A DNA stretch of 20,513 nucleotides from an uncultured Veillonella sp. (GTDB lineage: Bacteria; Bacillota; Negativicutes; Veillonellales; Veillonellaceae): assembly GCA_900766125.1 (NCBI GenBank), contig CAAFUD010000167.1, positions 1 to 20,513 of the forward strand, in the 5' to 3' direction. Each line of letters begins with the position of its first letter. The first letter of the stretch is position 1. The notes below the pieces were generated by a model. It ran no database searches, was not told the DNA's origin, and saw only the letters and a program-made list of their open reading frames with translations. Made by a program: the position numbers and the translations under genes. This document shows positions 1 to 7,759 of the stretch, piece by piece.

Positions 1-278
1 GCTTTTTTTAATTGCTCTGCTTGCTCTGCAGTACCTTTCTTCTCAAGAACCTCACCATCAATCCGCTTATTATACTCTTCAATTTTCTTAATGTGATCAG
101 CAGTGGTAATATTACGAGTCTTATCATAACGATAGTTCTGATACGCATTATCTGGAATGCTAGCATCAGCCCCTGGTACAGGCGGTTGTCCGTCAGGAAC
201 CGTATACTGCGCCGCATCAATAGGCATGGTGAAAGCTACTGCTACAGCTAAGCTCAACAAAGTACTTTTTAGTTTCAT
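1..278 (-). CDS. Partial secreted protein, N-terminal part (runs off left edge)
   Basis: An open frame begins with ATG at 278 and stays open to the window edge, giving about 92 residues. A ribosome binding site (GAGAGGTG) lies just upstream. The first ~22 residues (MKLKSTLLSLAVAVAFTMPI...) form a signal peptide with a likely cleavage after DAA, so the product is exported. The mature start is rich in proline, glycine and aspartate, then becomes charged and helical (HIKKIEEYNKRIDGEVL, EQAEQLKK), which suggests a coiled coil further on. I do not recognise the family. It lies downstream of two adhesin genes on the same strand, separated by a nested hairpin at 299-353, so it may be expressed with them or separately. 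Confidence 0.75.
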   Translation of the reverse strand, partial: MKLKSTLLSLAVAVAFTMPIDAAQYTVPDGQPPVPGADASIPDNAYQNYRYDKTRNITTADHIKKIEEYNKRIDGEVLEKKGTAEQAEQLKK

Positions 279-298
279 ACAACACCTCTCAAACAATA

Positions 299-353
299 AT
301 AGGCACGTTCTCTCATTAGTATAAGTATACTATATCCTCGAGAACGTGCCTAT
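299..353 (-). promoter_or_regulatory. Nested hairpin in the adhesin/secreted-protein gap
   Basis: A perfect 14-bp inverted repeat (ATAGGCACGTTCTC at 299-312, its complement at 340-353) encloses a 27-nt loop. That loop contains a second perfect 7-bp stem (TAGTATA-AG-TATACTA, 317-332). On the minus strand it follows the adhesin stop by about 60 nt and precedes the next start codon by about 20 nt. The sequence after the stem is not a run of T, so it is not a classical intrinsic terminator. An mRNA processing or stability element, or an attenuator for the downstream gene, is possible. The structure is seen directly; the function is inferred. Confidence 0.55.
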
Positions 354-415
354 GTATGGTCCAAGCGTAAAGCTTAGCTATTATATAACTTATGTGACTA
401 TTATAAATACTACAA

Positions 416-1603
416 TTACTGTAATTTTTGTAACGCTGCTTTAATTTCGTTTACTTCAGCCCGTAGTTCGTCGTTGTCTGCACGCAGTGATGCATTGTCG
501 GCTTGTAGGTCTTTGATTTGTTTCGCCATTTCAAAGCGGCTTGTTTTAAGTGTCGGATCTTGTTCGCCCACTTTGAAAGAAGCACCGATGTTAAACATGC
601 TTTCACCACCAACGGTAACGCCAGCATGAACCATGGAGTTTTCGTTCGGCTGATAGGACGCACCGATAGCGCCCGCATTTGAGTTCTTATAATGGCCTAC
701 ACTAGTCGCAAAGGACCATTTATCATTTGGATTGTAGTCCAAATAATGAAGCCCCGCCAAGGCCGCAGAGGCAGCGCCAACCTTGGACACCTGACGATCC
801 GTATAGGACTTGGCATTGTTAAGGACCTTGTCACCAATGTTAACCGTGTTATTTTCGAGCGTAGAAATGCGATTCGTATTATTGTCCACCTGCGTTTTCA
901 CTTCGTGCAACTGGCTTCCATTAATAACATCAGTAGACGTCTTGGAAACCTCGCCCTTAGACACATTTACAATTTTATTATTCCCATTATCTAGGCCTTT
1001 GTTAGTGAGAGACACCGTTTTCTCATTATCATGGTCCCCATCGGTAGTCGTGATGGTCACCCCGTTATACCCATAATTCGTATTGTATTCAGTGCTGTTC
1101 TCATTATCATAGTGCACAATCTTCGTGCCATCTGTACTGAGCTCAGACTTATCACCACTTTGTACATTGCTCATGGTAAAAGTTTTAGGTTCCATCTGAG
1201 CCATGTATTTATTTTCTTTTCGATCGAGGATAGCCAAGCCATAGTCCTTCACCCAGACAAGCTCATGCGTGCCATTATACATATCAAAGTGATCAGCTCC
1301 AATATGAGCATGACGATCATCAGGATGGCCCGCATTTGCTTCTACCGTATCACTAATAGATATACCATCAGATTCAATGCGAATACCATGGTTAATATCC
1401 CCACCAGTACCTATAAACGTGCCCTGATATGTAGGATAATTCGTCGCAGAAATCTCATAATTCGTAGAACCATCTACATTCGTACTCGTATTGACCATCA
1501 AATTTTCACTATTTGTAGAAACCGTAGAATCCGCATGAACCGTTACACCATTCATACTCAACACAGACACAACACCGGCTAACAATAACAACTTTGTATT
1601 CAT
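416..1603 (-). CDS. YadA-type trimeric autotransporter adhesin (395 aa) with C-terminal coiled coil
   Basis: This is probably a surface adhesin of the type V secretion class that assembles as a trimer in the outer membrane. Residues 1-25 are a signal peptide ending VHA. Residues ~30-200 form a passenger without obvious YadA head repeats. A stalk/neck follows, with SLTNKGLDNGNNKIVNV and DVINGSQLHEV motifs (~200-270). Residues ~274-355 match the YadA anchor (VGAASAALAGLHYLDYNP... to FKVG). Unusually, the chain continues for 40 residues after the barrel (RFEMAKQIKDLQ... to AALQKLQ), a heptad-like coiled coil. Its start overlaps the stop of the upstream paralogue (TAATG, one shared base), with GAAGAAGGGA upstream, so it is probably translationally coupled. 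Confidence 0.88.
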   Translation of the reverse strand: MNTKLLLLAGVVSVLSMNGVTVHADSTVSTNSENLMVNTSTNVDGSTNYEISATNYPTYQGTFIGTGGDINHGIRIESDGISISDTVEANAGHPDDRHAHIGADHFDMYNGTHELVWVKDYGLAILDRKENKYMAQMEPKTFTMSNVQSGDKSELSTDGTKIVHYDNENSTEYNTNYGYNGVTITTTDGDHDNEKTVSLTNKGLDNGNNKIVNVSKGEVSKTSTDVINGSQLHEVKTQVDNNTNRISTLENNTVNIGDKVLNNAKSYTDRQVSKVGAASAALAGLHYLDYNPNDKWSFATSVGHYKNSNAGAIGASYQPNENSMVHAGVTVGGESMFNIGASFKVGEQDPTLKTSRFEMAKQIKDLQADNASLRADNDELRAEVNEIKAALQKLQ

Positions 1604-3372
1604 TACAAATCCCTTCTTCCTGTGTTTACCGCTGCTTCTTGCAATGTTTTCAACGCTGCTTTAATTTCATCTACTTCAGTCCGTAATGATGCATTGTCAG
1701 ATTGTAAATCTTTAATTTGTTTAGCCATTTCAAAGCGACTCATTTTAAGTGTTGGATCTTGATAGCCTACTTTCACATTGGCCCCTAAGCTCACCATATT
1801 ACGATTATCCCCAAGGGTGGTAGCAATGTTGAACATCGTGTGTTCATTAGGTTGGTAAAAGGCGCCTAGCGCGGTTGCCTGCGCATTTTTATAATTACCA
1901 AAACCAACACCAAAGCTCCACTTATCGTTTGGATTGTAGTCTAGTGGATGTAATCCTGCTAGTGCCGCCGCGCCAGCCCCTACTTTGGCAACTTGTCCAT
2001 CCGTATACGTCCGAGCTTGATTAATAACATTAGAATCAATATTAGTAATCTTCCGTTCCACATCTTTCAACTGTGCCACATTCACTGCATCCGTATCATC
2101 AACGCCTTTAGCCACATTATGGATTTGCTGGTTCCCTGCGTTAATGTACTCAGAGGAAAACTCGATTCGCTTGCCATCCTTTGTTTCACTAAAAAAGCCA
2201 CTCGGACCAAAGGTACTCGTATTACCATTAATACTATTTTTGAAAATCAAAAACGTACTGTCTAAAGAAGACGTACTATGCTCCGCATTAAAATGAACAC
2301 TCTGTGCGGTTAAGGAGGATCCTAATTTAGCTCGACGATTATCAAATCGTACTTCGTTACTATTAATTTCAGATACATTCGCATCCGCTGCAGGCACACT
2401 ATAAGGGTACTCATGTTCAGCAAACTGGGCGGAATTTAAGTTCTCCAAATCTGAATTCAAAGACACATAATAATTATCTTTTAACGTGTTGAACTCTCTA
2501 TATTTGTCTACCGTAATATTAAAACTGCTATTAACCGTAGGAATCTTAGAGGTTACATAATTATCGGCCATCTTGAGCTTGTACTTAGTCGAGCCATCTG
2601 GGTTCTTACCTTCAGTCACAATAATATCATAGGTGTAATCTTCCGCAGCCACCGTCGAATGACGCATAGCCTCTTTGGCTACGCTATACAATTGAGCCCC
2701 ATTTACAGCATCCATAGAGGTTTCAGTCATAGCGCCTGGTTCTACGCCTTTCACCTGTCTACCACCAAAAGAAACCAAACTATAGGAATCTCGTTTAGCA
2801 TCAGAATGTAAGAACTTAAATATATTATCAGGATCTACCTTACCAGGTCTACCAATAGCACGTACATGATTACCAATCGCAATATTACCAGTATCTGCCT
2901 CTGAAGAAGAACCGATGACGATACCATTACTTTTAGCAGTCGAAGTATTGCCAATAATTGTAATCGGCTGAAGTGCATATTCGGATATAGCCCTATTATA
3001 GCGGCCAATAACAATGGATGAATCACCTTCTACTACATTATGATCGCCTGCTACAAAGTTACCTGTACCACTCGAATGTCTATTTCTCGGACCTGTAGCT
3101 GTATTATTCGTGCCTATAATAACCTGATTGTCATCCCCCGTATTATCACGACCAACAGCAATAGTGCCAAGTTTAGCGGTATTATTAGAACCTACGGCAA
3201 TCCCCCAAATATCCGTAGTATTCATATTACCTACCGCTACATTAGCGGATGTATTAGCCACAACGGTATTATCTGTCCCTAAATCTACATTATTATACAT
3301 ATCCGCCATCACTGTTGGCATACTAATTGTCCCTAACACACTACCTATTAATAAAGCTTTATACACCTTCAT
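1603..3372 (-). CDS. YadA-type trimeric autotransporter adhesin with head repeats (589 aa)
   Basis: This is a likely surface adhesin and paralogue of the next gene. I place the start at ATG 3372 because GGGGTGAGAGAGAG lies just upstream. A GTG at 3387 falls inside that Shine-Dalgarno and is less likely. A signal peptide of ~22 residues ends in VMA. Residues ~25-175 carry YadA head repeats (AVGSNNTA, AVGRDNTG, VIGRYNRA, AIGNHVRA), which normally fold as a left-handed beta-roll. A neck/HIM motif follows (VSFGGRQVKGVEPGAMTETS, then DAVNGAQLY), then a divergent stalk and a second neck (HNVAKGVDDTDAVNVAQLKD). The YadA anchor is at ~464-545. A 44-residue coiled-coil tail (RFEMAKQIKDLQSDNASLR...) ends in basic NTGRRDL. 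Transcription probably starts from the strong promoter at 3454-3482, giving a ~75-nt leader. Confidence 0.9.
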   Translation of the reverse strand: MKVYKALLIGSVLGTISMPTVMADMYNNVDLGTDNTVVANTSANVAVGNMNTTDIWGIAVGSNNTAKLGTIAVGRDNTGDDNQVIIGTNNTATGPRNRHSSGTGNFVAGDHNVVEGDSSIVIGRYNRAISEYALQPITIIGNTSTAKSNGIVIGSSSEADTGNIAIGNHVRAIGRPGKVDPDNIFKFLHSDAKRDSYSLVSFGGRQVKGVEPGAMTETSMDAVNGAQLYSVAKEAMRHSTVAAEDYTYDIIVTEGKNPDGSTKYKLKMADNYVTSKIPTVNSSFNITVDKYREFNTLKDNYYVSLNSDLENLNSAQFAEHEYPYSVPAADANVSEINSNEVRFDNRRAKLGSSLTAQSVHFNAEHSTSSLDSTFLIFKNSINGNTSTFGPSGFFSETKDGKRIEFSSEYINAGNQQIHNVAKGVDDTDAVNVAQLKDVERKITNIDSNVINQARTYTDGQVAKVGAGAAALAGLHPLDYNPNDKWSFGVGFGNYKNAQATALGAFYQPNEHTMFNIATTLGDNRNMVSLGANVKVGYQDPTLKMSRFEMAKQIKDLQSDNASLRTEVDEIKAALKTLQEAAVNTGRRDL

Positions 3373-3453
3373 AATACTCTCTCTCACCCCTTATATACAA
3401 TTCACACTTGTATTTATAAATCTGCTGAAAATCATCTATATTAATTCATATTC

Positions 3454-3482
3454 ATTATAAATAGTGAAAGCCGGCCAGTCAA
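3454..3482 (-). promoter_or_regulatory. Sigma-70 type promoter for the adhesin pair
   Basis: Read on the minus strand, TTGACT (3477-3482), a 17-bp spacer and a perfect TATAAT (3454-3459) form a near-consensus promoter. It sits ~80 bp upstream of the adhesin ATG and just after the terminator at 3518-3548, as expected for the start of a new transcription unit. No further operator was recognised. Confidence 0.85.
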
Positions 3483-3517
3483 CGGAAATTTCATTTTAAA
3501 TTCATTTTATAATTTAG

Positions 3518-3548
3518 AAAAAAAGACCGTACCCTAGTACGATCTTTT
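3518..3548 (-). terminator. Intrinsic terminator
   Basis: An 8-bp stem (GACCGTAC 3525-3532, GTACGATC 3537-3544) with a 4-nt loop is flanked by a run of seven A on the left and four T on the right. Read on the minus strand every position pairs, with one G-U, and a T-rich run follows. It therefore terminates transcription arriving from the 3567-6122 side, before the adhesin promoter. Confidence 0.8.
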
Positions 3549-3566
3549 CCATTCAAAAGTATATAT

Positions 3567-3725
3567 TTAGTTGTTATAAATAGACAATGTAATATTGTTA
3601 CTGCCAAAGAATAAAAATTCACCATGTCCAATAGAAAACGCCCCTTGAATAATATAAACCCCTGCCCCAAGATAACCGCCAACAAAATTGGCATCTCCTC
3701 AATACCCCACGGAATAAAAATAAAC
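3567..3725 (-). pseudogene. Remnant 3' end of an unidentified gene
   Basis: On the minus strand a 43-codon frame with protein-like composition (GDANFVGGYLGAGVYIIQGA, then FSIGHGEFLFFGSNN...) ends in TAA at 3567-3569, directly before the terminator at 3518-3548. It has no plausible start codon. It is preceded by an in-frame TGA (3699-3701), eight further codons (VYFYSVGY) and then TAA. Alternating glycine and aromatic residues suggest a beta-rich, perhaps outer-membrane or surface, protein. I read it as the decayed end of a lost gene; chance composition is the alternative. A different-frame ATG reading (3491-3736) crosses the terminator and is less convincing. Confidence 0.4.
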
Positions 3726-3743
3726 TTATAATACACAATAATT

Positions 3744-3758
3744 ATAAGTCTGACTTAT
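3744..3758. promoter_or_regulatory. Short palindrome ATAAGTC-T-GACTTAT
   Basis: A perfect 7-bp inverted repeat with a one-base centre lies in the AT-rich gap downstream of the 770-residue protein gene and just upstream of the remnant at 3567-3725. It could be an operator left over from the lost gene or a chance palindrome. No promoter boxes were convincing around it. Confidence 0.25.
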
Positions 3759-3809
3759 GTTTATGCCGATAATTGATTTTCATTTTTTATTCATTTTCTG
3801 TACAATAAC

Positions 3810-6122
3810 CTATTTGTATAGATACATCATATGAACATCAAAATACACTTTATACTCATCGATAGTAGAGAATTTCCCTTTATTCTTCTGTATAACGGCA
3901 TCAAAATCAGGCTTCGTCACAGCTACCATAGGTTGACTACTAGCTGCTGTAAGTTTTGTTTCAGTTATTGATGACTGAGTTCCGTTCCAGAGGCTGTTAC
4001 ATTTACTTTCATAGTAAGCCCAACAAGCTTGTGTATAGGTATGTGTAACATAGGCCTTATCATAGTACTCTTGCGCTGAATCTAGATGACCAAGGGCTTC
4101 GTCGATTTGAGCCATCATATAGAAAGCAAAAGTGGACCAACTATAATCACTTGGTACAGTCTCACGCCAATGTCTTGCCCTCTCAAAGCTGGTGTGTAAA
4201 TCCTGCTTGATTCGTTCTGCCACCGCTCTATCTCCCATGTACATAGCGAGCACAGCCATATACTTAGCACATAAGCATTCTGCGTAATAGTCTTGGAAAT
4301 TTCGTTTACCATACATAGACCATAATCGGAGCAATTCATTCCATAGATTTCGGTCTAATTGATCTAGGTAGAAACGATGAATTGATTTCAAAAGAACTAA
4401 GAAATATACAATATCATTACTATTGAGTTTAGTTTCTATGTCTAGCAAGTTGTGTATTTGCCCATATGCCTTAAAAGGCATCTTGAAATACGGATGATCG
4501 ATAGACTGAATATGCTGATCAAAGCTTTCACAATCACCTATTTCAATATCATGATGCAATAATAAGTACTGCAAGCATTCAAGATTAAAGACATTGTCCT
4601 GACAGCTTACATCACAAATATAGTTATTGAAATACGGCTCATGAACCAACGGCGTTTGTTCCTGCGCGGCAATGAGTTCTTCCAATAGATTCCGATAGGC
4701 ATTATTTCCTGTGAAAGCATGTCCTAACATGCGATACCATTTAGATAGGCGAGATACCCGCTGCACATACTCAGCCTGCCAAGAGTCAGGAGATTCGATA
4801 TCTACCTCACCGATAGCTGCGTCCAAAGCATTGACGATAGAAACTAGTACTTTATAATTCTGGTATCGTCGAACAGCCTCATAACAACCATCTAGAAGGC
4901 AATATATACGTTCTAATACCGTTAACTGAGCACCTTTATGAGACAGTGATTCTACATGAGACAATAAATCTACACCGATATTCTCAGCATTAGTTATATC
5001 ATCAGGACAATCATCATCCTCTTTAACGCCTATGTGTATAAGCATTTTCTTTGCATGGCTAGTATAAGGCACCAAGAAATCAAAATACGCTCTAGCTTTA
5101 TCAAAACCAGGATATAAATCGACGCGTAGCTTTTCTTGAGATAGTTCGCTAACAAGATCATCCGCCAAAGGACTCAGTATACGATGCCTTACGTAACCAA
5201 GTACACCTTCATTTCCTTCCTCCCAGTAGCCTATCCCCTCACTGAATCTATCATATAGATTATATATATAATCATGTAACAAGCAATCAGTCCAATCGTT
5301 GCTTTCATCATATACAGAAATGATGGCATCATTGGTCAAATTCCTATAAAACCGATGAACAGGTTCACAAACTTTGCGGAAAAAAGGATCTTTGGACAAT
5401 GTATCTAGCTGTTCAGATTCTGTCTGACCATGCATGGCCTGCACCATATAAGCCCCTAGTGCATCAGCAATCAGCAGAAACTCAGACCGGTTCGATTCAT
5501 CCATAGAATATGTATTATCTAAGGCTTGAACTGCAATCAACTCAGGTAAATAATATCTATCAACGCGATTTATTGCTTGATGAATGGTATAACACCGCAA
5601 AGGAGTGGTAATACGCTGTGCTCCTGCTGCCATTCCAAAAATGCCGCTCCTACCATATAAAGACTCTATTAAATATCCCACCATATGGTCAGATAAGTAA
5701 AGAAGCCCATTTGTATCCCTATAATTGCGTTGGAATAGTAAATCCCGTCCACGCTCGCTCTTGTACAAGGCATGGACATTGTAATCCCCTCTTCTCTTTG
5801 TTGAAAGTAGTTCCTCACCTTTATAGGTACCATCTAGCATAAACTCAGGCAAAGCCTTTACGAACTCATCTCGTAATTCGTTATACGGTTTACCATGTTC
5901 TGCACAAAGAGCCGCCACAAAGGAGCGAATTCGTTCATGCTCTAACTCAATCTCAGGACTATTATCTGTAATATCATCGCCTTCTTCAAAAGGCAAAATA
6001 TCACCCGTACTATACTCCAAAGCATTTATAAACGTAATCCCTTCCTTGCCCTCTACAAGAGGGAACAATGATGGTCGAATTTCATCGAATATGCCTGTCG
6101 TCGTAATTGTTACATTATACAT
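3810..6122 (-). CDS. Unrecognised 770-residue cytoplasmic protein with TPR-like helices
   Basis: The start ATG at 6122 has AAGGTG eight bases upstream. There is no signal peptide or membrane segment, so it is probably cytoplasmic. The first ~100 residues look alpha/beta (MYNVTITTTGIFDEIRPSLF...) and acidic (FEEGDDITDNSPEIELEHER). The rest is strongly helical and rich in Tyr, Leu, Asp and Glu. Two stretches near the end (about 612-642, YYAECLCAKY..., and 665-696, MMAQIDEALGHLDSAQEYYD) look like tetratricopeptide-type helical pairs, which usually mediate protein contacts. No catalytic motif, nucleotide-binding loop or metal-binding cluster was seen. It appears to be a single-gene unit with terminators on both sides (6219-6259 upstream, 3518-3548 downstream). 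I cannot assign a function. Confidence 0.85.
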   Translation of the reverse strand: MYNVTITTTGIFDEIRPSLFPLVEGKEGITFINALEYSTGDILPFEEGDDITDNSPEIELEHERIRSFVAALCAEHGKPYNELRDEFVKALPEFMLDGTYKGEELLSTKRRGDYNVHALYKSERGRDLLFQRNYRDTNGLLYLSDHMVGYLIESLYGRSGIFGMAAGAQRITTPLRCYTIHQAINRVDRYYLPELIAVQALDNTYSMDESNRSEFLLIADALGAYMVQAMHGQTESEQLDTLSKDPFFRKVCEPVHRFYRNLTNDAIISVYDESNDWTDCLLHDYIYNLYDRFSEGIGYWEEGNEGVLGYVRHRILSPLADDLVSELSQEKLRVDLYPGFDKARAYFDFLVPYTSHAKKMLIHIGVKEDDDCPDDITNAENIGVDLLSHVESLSHKGAQLTVLERIYCLLDGCYEAVRRYQNYKVLVSIVNALDAAIGEVDIESPDSWQAEYVQRVSRLSKWYRMLGHAFTGNNAYRNLLEELIAAQEQTPLVHEPYFNNYICDVSCQDNVFNLECLQYLLLHHDIEIGDCESFDQHIQSIDHPYFKMPFKAYGQIHNLLDIETKLNSNDIVYFLVLLKSIHRFYLDQLDRNLWNELLRLWSMYGKRNFQDYYAECLCAKYMAVLAMYMGDRAVAERIKQDLHTSFERARHWRETVPSDYSWSTFAFYMMAQIDEALGHLDSAQEYYDKAYVTHTYTQACWAYYESKCNSLWNGTQSSITETKLTAASSQPMVAVTKPDFDAVIQKNKGKFSTIDEYKVYFDVHMMYLYK

Positions 6123-6218
6123 ACAACACCTTTTTACTATAAAACTATGTATACACTAAGAACGATACGTAATATATAGCTATTGTAACATTAAAACTTG
6201 CTAGTAATATAGGCATAT

Positions 6219-6259
6219 AATAAGGGCTTCACCCCATCCATTGGGGTAAAGTCCTTATT
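6219..6259 (-). terminator. Intrinsic terminator after dcuC
   Basis: An 18-bp imperfect stem (6219-6236 with 6242-6259) has a 5-nt loop and A/T-rich outer ends (AATAAGG...CCTTATT). Each strand has one G-U wobble and one mismatch, so it could work in both directions. It lies 110 bp after the dcuC stop and ~100 bp before the next start codon on the same strand. The T tract is weak (TTATT). Confidence 0.65.
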
Positions 6260-6368
6260 TATTCGTGTATTAAATTATCAATTATCCAAAATAGATTAAA
6301 TTGTAATCCAAGCTTATTACTGACTAATCTAATAGCTATCTAGGCCATCAATGCCTATTTAACATAAA

Positions 6369-7730
6369 TTAGTGAATAATCCAGATAGCAATTGTACTTG
6401 TAATGAACGTAACAATGACAGGTACGCTTGTACGTTTTACGAGTTCGAAGCTAGAGATGTTTGCGATACCAGCTACGGCGATCATAACAGCACTGATTGG
6501 GCTAAGTAGACGGCCTACGCTGGCTGCATTTTGCATGCCAAGAAGGATAGTTGTTGCATTACCACCTAGGTCAGCCGCAAAGTTAGGAACGAGTGGCGCA
6601 AATGCGAACATAGATGCAACACCAGAGCCCATTACGATACTTAAGCCTGTAATAATTGTAGATACGATAACACCTACTACGTCAGCGGAGATGGCAAGGC
6701 TTTGAATAGCGGCAACGAATTCTTTTACGATTCCCAATGAAGTCAAACCGAAGGCGAATGTTTCACCAGCAACGATCAATGTTACAGTGTTTGCAAATTG
6801 GTCGCCCATGCCTTTGAAGAAGGTTTGGATGCTAGCCGCCATTTTACGGAAGTCACGATGACGAATGAGTTCGCAACCCATAGCAATGAATAAGCTAAGG
6901 AACATTGCAAGGTTTACGTTCATCTTAACACCTTGAATACCATAGTCACTGAAACCAAGGATAAAGATTAATGGTAATAATGGCAAGAAAATATAAGGTA
7001 ATGGACCCACTTCAAGTTCATCAGATTTATGAGCTTCCACATATTCTGCAGGAACATGTCCAGATTTTTTATCTAAATATTTTTGCCATACAAAATGAGC
7101 AATAGCAGCCATTAAACCACAGATAATATAGACTTTCAACTGATAGCCAACAAAGTATTCATGAACAGGCATATTTACTGTTTTAGATACGAGTAATGTA
7201 GTAGCAGATGCAGGACCGATATCGAGCAAATGACCTGTAGCAACAGCTGCTGCAGCACCTACAGGGCTAACACCTAAGCGCACAAGGATTGGGAAGATTG
7301 TCACCATCATGAGCATCGCAAGGCCAGACGCACTTGGAATAACTAGGGACATAAACATATTGAGGATAAATGTAAGCGCCATTACTAGGTACGCAGATTT
7401 CATTTTACCAAGCGGTTTAATGGCTGTTACAACGAGGCGAGAACTGGCACCAATGTGGTCCATGTACTTGGCGAAACCTGTACAAGTCATGATCATGAGA
7501 CCAAGGTTTGCCGCATCTTTGGCCGTCGTAATGTTAATGAATTCAAAAGCATCAAAGAAAAGAACCCCTGTGGCCTTCTTCGCTTCTACGAAAGATGTCG
7601 TATAGCCTAACAAATAAGCTGCGAACATCATAATAAGACCGCCTAACAACAATACGGTTTGCGCTTTAAACTTCTTAATAACCAGCGTCCCCGTTATGGC
7701 AATAACCAATAAACAAACTAACAAATTCAT
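6369..7730 (-). CDS. dcuC: C4-dicarboxylate transporter, DcuC family
   Basis: The product is a 453-residue inner-membrane protein with about 12 hydrophobic segments. From my knowledge of E. coli DcuC it matches along the length, e.g. GLMIMTCTGFAKYMDHIGA, SLVIPSASGLAMLMM, HFVWQKYLDKK and SPISAVMIAVAGIANISSFE followed by LVKRTSVPVIV. DcuC proteins move succinate, fumarate or related dicarboxylates under anaerobiosis; the exact substrate cannot be read here. I start at ATG 7730 because GGAGGGAA lies eight bases upstream; the in-frame ATG at 7745 precedes that site and has none of its own. It begins 29 bp after the stop of the M20 hydrolase gene, so the two are probably cotranscribed. The hydrolase may release a product that this carrier handles, or the carrier may bring in its substrate. 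Confidence 0.9.
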   Translation of the reverse strand: MNLLVCLLVIAITGTLVIKKFKAQTVLLLGGLIMMFAAYLLGYTTSFVEAKKATGVLFFDAFEFINITTAKDAANLGLMIMTCTGFAKYMDHIGASSRLVVTAIKPLGKMKSAYLVMALTFILNMFMSLVIPSASGLAMLMMVTIFPILVRLGVSPVGAAAAVATGHLLDIGPASATTLLVSKTVNMPVHEYFVGYQLKVYIICGLMAAIAHFVWQKYLDKKSGHVPAEYVEAHKSDELEVGPLPYIFLPLLPLIFILGFSDYGIQGVKMNVNLAMFLSLFIAMGCELIRHRDFRKMAASIQTFFKGMGDQFANTVTLIVAGETFAFGLTSLGIVKEFVAAIQSLAISADVVGVIVSTIITGLSIVMGSGVASMFAFAPLVPNFAADLGGNATTILLGMQNAASVGRLLSPISAVMIAVAGIANISSFELVKRTSVPVIVTFITSTIAIWIIH

Positions 7731-7759
7731 ACATGTTCCCTCCATTCACAACACAATAC

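Noticed and set aside
1031..1582. A 183-codon plus-strand frame
   Set aside because: It is antisense to the adhesin gene, whose domains and signal peptide are clear; the antisense product has low-complexity Arg/Ile composition.
3373..3387. GTG start five codons upstream for the longer adhesin
   Set aside because: The GTG is part of the GGGGTGAGAGAGAG ribosome binding site of ATG 3372.
3491..3736. An 81-codon minus-strand frame with hydrophobic segments
   Set aside because: It runs through the terminator at 3518-3548, has no good ribosome binding site, and the alternative frame in the same stretch looks more protein-like.
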